Positions 62,001-64,000 of a stretch of 64,000 bases of DNA are shown here, piece after piece. The notes beneath the pieces are model-generated. The model searched no databases and had not been told where the DNA came from. It was given only the letters and a program-made list of their open reading frames with translations. The DNA is taken from contig OY720098.1 in the NCBI GenBank assembly GCA_963082875.1, positions 14,570,001 through 14,634,000 of the forward strand, in the 5' to 3' direction. The first letter of the stretch is position 1. Every line of letters begins with the position of its first letter. A program made the position numbers and the translations under genes. The DNA is from Corella eumyota. Taxonomy: Eukaryota > Chordata > Ascidiacea > Phlebobranchia > Corellidae.

Positions 62001-64000
62001 AAAAAAAAGTAATGTGATGTCTATTGTATTTTTTAAAATTAGTAACAAAAAATGTTTAAAAACATCAAAAATATTTTTATTTTTACTCTTAGACTATAAT
62101 TGCGAAATGTTTTTTTTTCCTCGATAGATATATACTAGATCGATAGATATATACTAGATCGATAGATATATACTAGATCGATAGATATATACTAGATCGA
62201 TAGATATATACTAGATCTAAAAAATCTCAGGATAAGAAATGTTGCCAAGAAAACGGCATATTCTGGTGCCACGTTATAAGTTGTCCAAAACTACCTTTTA
62301 TTGGGAAACAAATATCGGTTGTCTGGTGCTTTATAATTGTACTTCTGTTGGTTAAAGTCTAACGTGATCTTTTGTCTTAGCAATTATTAAATTTAAGACT
62401 ATTTTTTATTTTTTATTTAAATTTTAGGGATGAAAGTGCCCCTGCCAAGATTGTTGATTCAGATGCCGAAATGCCAGATGGATGGTTAGAGGAGGAAGAT
62501 TTGTATGTTGATGATGAAGATGCAGTTAAGCCGGAGGATTGGGATGAAGATATGGATGGAGAGTGGGAAGCTCCAAAGGTAATTTTTAATATTTTTTTGT
62601 TTTAATTTAAAATAAACTGCTTTTTGTGGTGCACGAGAGAATTATTACAAAAAATATTAGTTACAATCAAATTACGATAAATAAAAACAGCTTGTAGAGC
62701 GGCAATCAACCAGTATTTTAAATAATATGTGAACTGATTCTGGATATAACCTGAGAAATGAACTTTTTTCACCTCAAATTAATAAAATAAATAGGCTTTT
62801 AGCACTAATTGTTATAAAAAATTTAACTTAGAAACTTTGTTGTTTTTGAGACTTATTGTTGGAAAATTTTATAAATATTTAAATTTTTACAATGTTGCAA
62901 TCAATTTATTAATAAGTGTTTCAATAAATAATCAAAATAGTTTTTGTCATAGTAGTAGGAGATTATGATGTAACATTTAGAATACATGACTTAAACCTAT
63001 ATGTTGTTATAACTGAAGCTTATCTTGAAACCTCTGTAATTTAAAATTACAAGCATAGTTATGTTTAGTCAGTTAATAAAATAGGCAAAACGATTTTTTT
63101 GACCTATGCGTTGATTGTAAAACTGTTTGATTCAACTTCTTTTAAAAAAACTATAAAAAAAAACTACACAAAAAAACTTAACAGGAATCAAGACATTGCA
63201 ATAATTTATGAAAGAAACAGAAATATTTATGAAATATTTTTATATAGAAGCAAAATATATTTTTATGAAATATTTTATATATATGTGAATAAATGCAAAA
63301 ACAATAATAAAAATGTTGTCATCTTTTCTGGATTAATGAGCCTTTTACAATTATATTGGCTAAACCATTAAATTTTTAGGTTGACAATCCTGCTTGCAAA
63401 TCAGCACCAGGTTGTGGCCCATGGGAACCTCCATTAATTTCCAACCCTTTTTATAAAGGAAAATGGTCAGCACCTCAAATTCCCAATCCTGCTTATAAAG
63501 GAATTTGGAAGCCAAGAATGATCCCAAATCCTGGTTACTTTGAGGATAATGAACCTTATAAGATGACAACAATTGTAACTCAAATTTAAACTTCCCTTAT
63601 TTTTTAAATTTTTATTTACACATAAAGACTAATTTTTTTTTTTAAATATATAAATTTATTCTCGATGTAGAAAGGTTAAATGTGCGACCTAAACATAGAG
63701 TAACATCAGTTACTCTGACCCAGTCTTAAGTTGCGTGTCGCAGTTTGGGATATTACATAGATTATAAATTTATAGCGCCTTCCTCAAGGGCGCTACAGCA
63801 TGAGAGCAGTGTGGATTGAACCCACAACCCCATGGCGGTGTAGCAATTACTGTTAAGTTATGTAAAAAAATCAAATATGTTACCTTTTAAAACCTTAAAC
63901 AAGGTATTAATATTTAATTACCAATTTTTCAGGGAGCTGTTGGTTTTGAGCTTTGGTCGATGAACGAAAATATTTATTTCGACAATATTTTAATTTCCGA
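56034..64000 (+). CDS. CANX: Calnexin/calmegin, ER lectin chaperone; 10 exons, 3' end outside the window
   Basis: Binds monoglucosylated N-glycans and retains folding glycoproteins in the ER. Exons: 56034-56099, 56207-56286, 58172-58306, 60246-60393, 60484-60552, 61252-61460, 61633-61743, 62428-62578, 63380-63574, 63933-64000+. All phases agree, giving 410 residues so far. Exon 1 is a signal peptide ([16 protein letters not shown]). The lectin domain has the conserved ECGGAY and DKCGEDYK cysteine pair and YDGKW. The P domain has four type-1 repeats ([29 protein letters not shown]) and then four type-2 repeats (GEWEAP, GPWEPP, GKWSAP, GIWKPR) with the tip pair CKSAPGC. Four plus four repeats means calnexin rather than calreticulin (three plus three). 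The last exon ([19 protein letters not shown]) returns to the lectin fold. The membrane span and acidic tail lie beyond the edge. Calnexin versus calmegin cannot be separated here. Confidence 0.96.
56487..57018 (+). mobile_element. hAT-type MITE, copy 1 (532 bp)
   Basis: Ends TAGGGATGGGC and its inverse GCCCATCCCTA, flanked by perfect 8-bp duplications gtatatat (56479-56486 and 57019-57026). The subterminal regions are dense in actcggccgagt-type short palindromes. A TGACGTCA site lies inside. There is no coding capacity. It is in calnexin intron 2. Confidence 0.9.
57051..57609 (-). mobile_element. hAT-type MITE, copy 2 (559 bp), opposite orientation
   Basis: The same family as copy 1 in reverse, starting TAGGGATAGGC and ending GCCCATCCCTA. 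The flanks atttcaat / atttcaaa form an 8-bp duplication with one mismatch. Only 32 bp separates it from copy 1, so the pair makes a ~1.1 kb near-perfect inverted repeat in the calnexin pre-mRNA. Confidence 0.88.
57446..57570. repeat. 25-bp tandem repeat, 5 copies, inside MITE copy 2
   Basis: gagtatcgcgacaaaatact plus cggct, five times with c/t variants. Copy 1 has a single equivalent (gagtactttgtcgcgatact), so the expansion is private to copy 2. Confidence 0.85.
58384..58510 (-). repeat. SINE head fragment, diverged
   Basis: The reverse complement has taaggtgtagtggtaggaac and gttcgatttccactgcc, the tRNA-like head with both boxes. The body is truncated. It is in calnexin intron 3, antisense. 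Confidence 0.6.
58698..59935 (+). mobile_element. Decayed TIR DNA transposon with psq-type helix-turn-helix remnant (~1.24 kb)
   Basis: Terminal inverted repeats tatagtcaatggaggtaatt / aattacctccattgactata are perfect over 27 bp, with TA at both edges consistent with a TA target. A plus-strand frame from ATG 59179 reads [20 protein letters not shown], then [11 protein letters not shown], a TGA, then [17 protein letters not shown]. This has the pattern of the pipsqueak-type HTH used by pogo/Tigger-related transposases. The TGA replaces what is usually Arg (CGA to TGA). Downstream frames are broken and no catalytic DDE segment was recognised. It sits in calnexin intron 3. Confidence 0.7.
62122..62216. 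repeat. 19-bp minisatellite, 5 perfect copies
   Basis: cgatagatatatactagat repeated five times without change in calnexin intron 7. The perfect identity implies recent expansion. Confidence 0.92.
63655..63862 (-). repeat. tRNA-derived SINE with internal deletion
   Basis: The reverse complement has gtgggttcaatccacactgc (B box), tgctgtagcgcccttgag, then skips most of the middle to ttaagactgggtcagagtaa and the tail. It is in the calnexin intron after exon 63380-63574, antisense. Confidence 0.78.

Noticed and set aside
63099-63371. 90-aa open frame in a calnexin intron
   Set aside because: It is Lys/Asn/Ile/Tyr-rich, as expected from AT-rich intron sequence, and is directly followed by the true acceptor of the next exon.

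Overview
The window is AT-rich animal DNA, about three quarters A+T. Its genes are split into many short exons with GT-AG introns, mostly 0.1-2 kb. I infer an invertebrate, possibly an ascidian, from the compact introns, the abundant tRNA-derived SINE and the metazoan gene set; the species cannot be fixed from the sequence. No rRNA, stand-alone tRNA, CRISPR array, LTR element or virus-like element was seen.

Layout. 0.4-3.3 kb: an unrecognised 444-residue protein gene on the minus strand, seven coding exons. 4.8-23.0 kb: one giant foldback-type element. Its unique ends are inverted repeats of each other. Between them lie about 70 copies of a ~179-bp satellite in one orientation (5.1-17.8 kb), a ~0.95 kb unique spacer, then about 22 copies in the opposite orientation (18.7-22.7 kb). 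The long arm also carries a 15-unit, ~2,688-bp higher-order repeat. 25.1-30.9 kb: a complete SPATS2-family gene (14 exons, 637 aa) with one probable GC-AG intron. 31-35 kb: intergenic, with three MITE-like elements, two of them in tandem sharing one 8-bp target sequence. 35.3-40.0 kb: two related seven-transmembrane protein genes on the minus strand, one with introns and one without. 40-44.4 kb: AT-rich intergenic DNA with short tandem repeats. 44.4-52.9 kb: a complete MICAL-like gene (CH, half of a LIM domain, four NPF motifs, bMERB; 888 aa). 56.0 kb to the right edge: a calnexin/calmegin gene, 10 exons visible, running off the window. Its introns hold two inverted hAT-type MITEs with target duplications and a decayed TIR transposon with a psq-type helix-turn-helix remnant.

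The genes do not form an obvious pathway. SPATS2 is a cytoplasmic RNA-associated protein family, MICAL-like proteins act in endosome recycling through EHD and Rab proteins, and calnexin folds glycoproteins in the ER. Ten full or partial copies of one tRNA-derived SINE are scattered through introns and intergenic DNA. The most unusual object is the satellite-bearing foldback element. Nearly every unit in it carries a TGACGTCA (CRE/ATF) palindrome beside a TATATAAG box and, on the opposite strand, a consensus splice donor.
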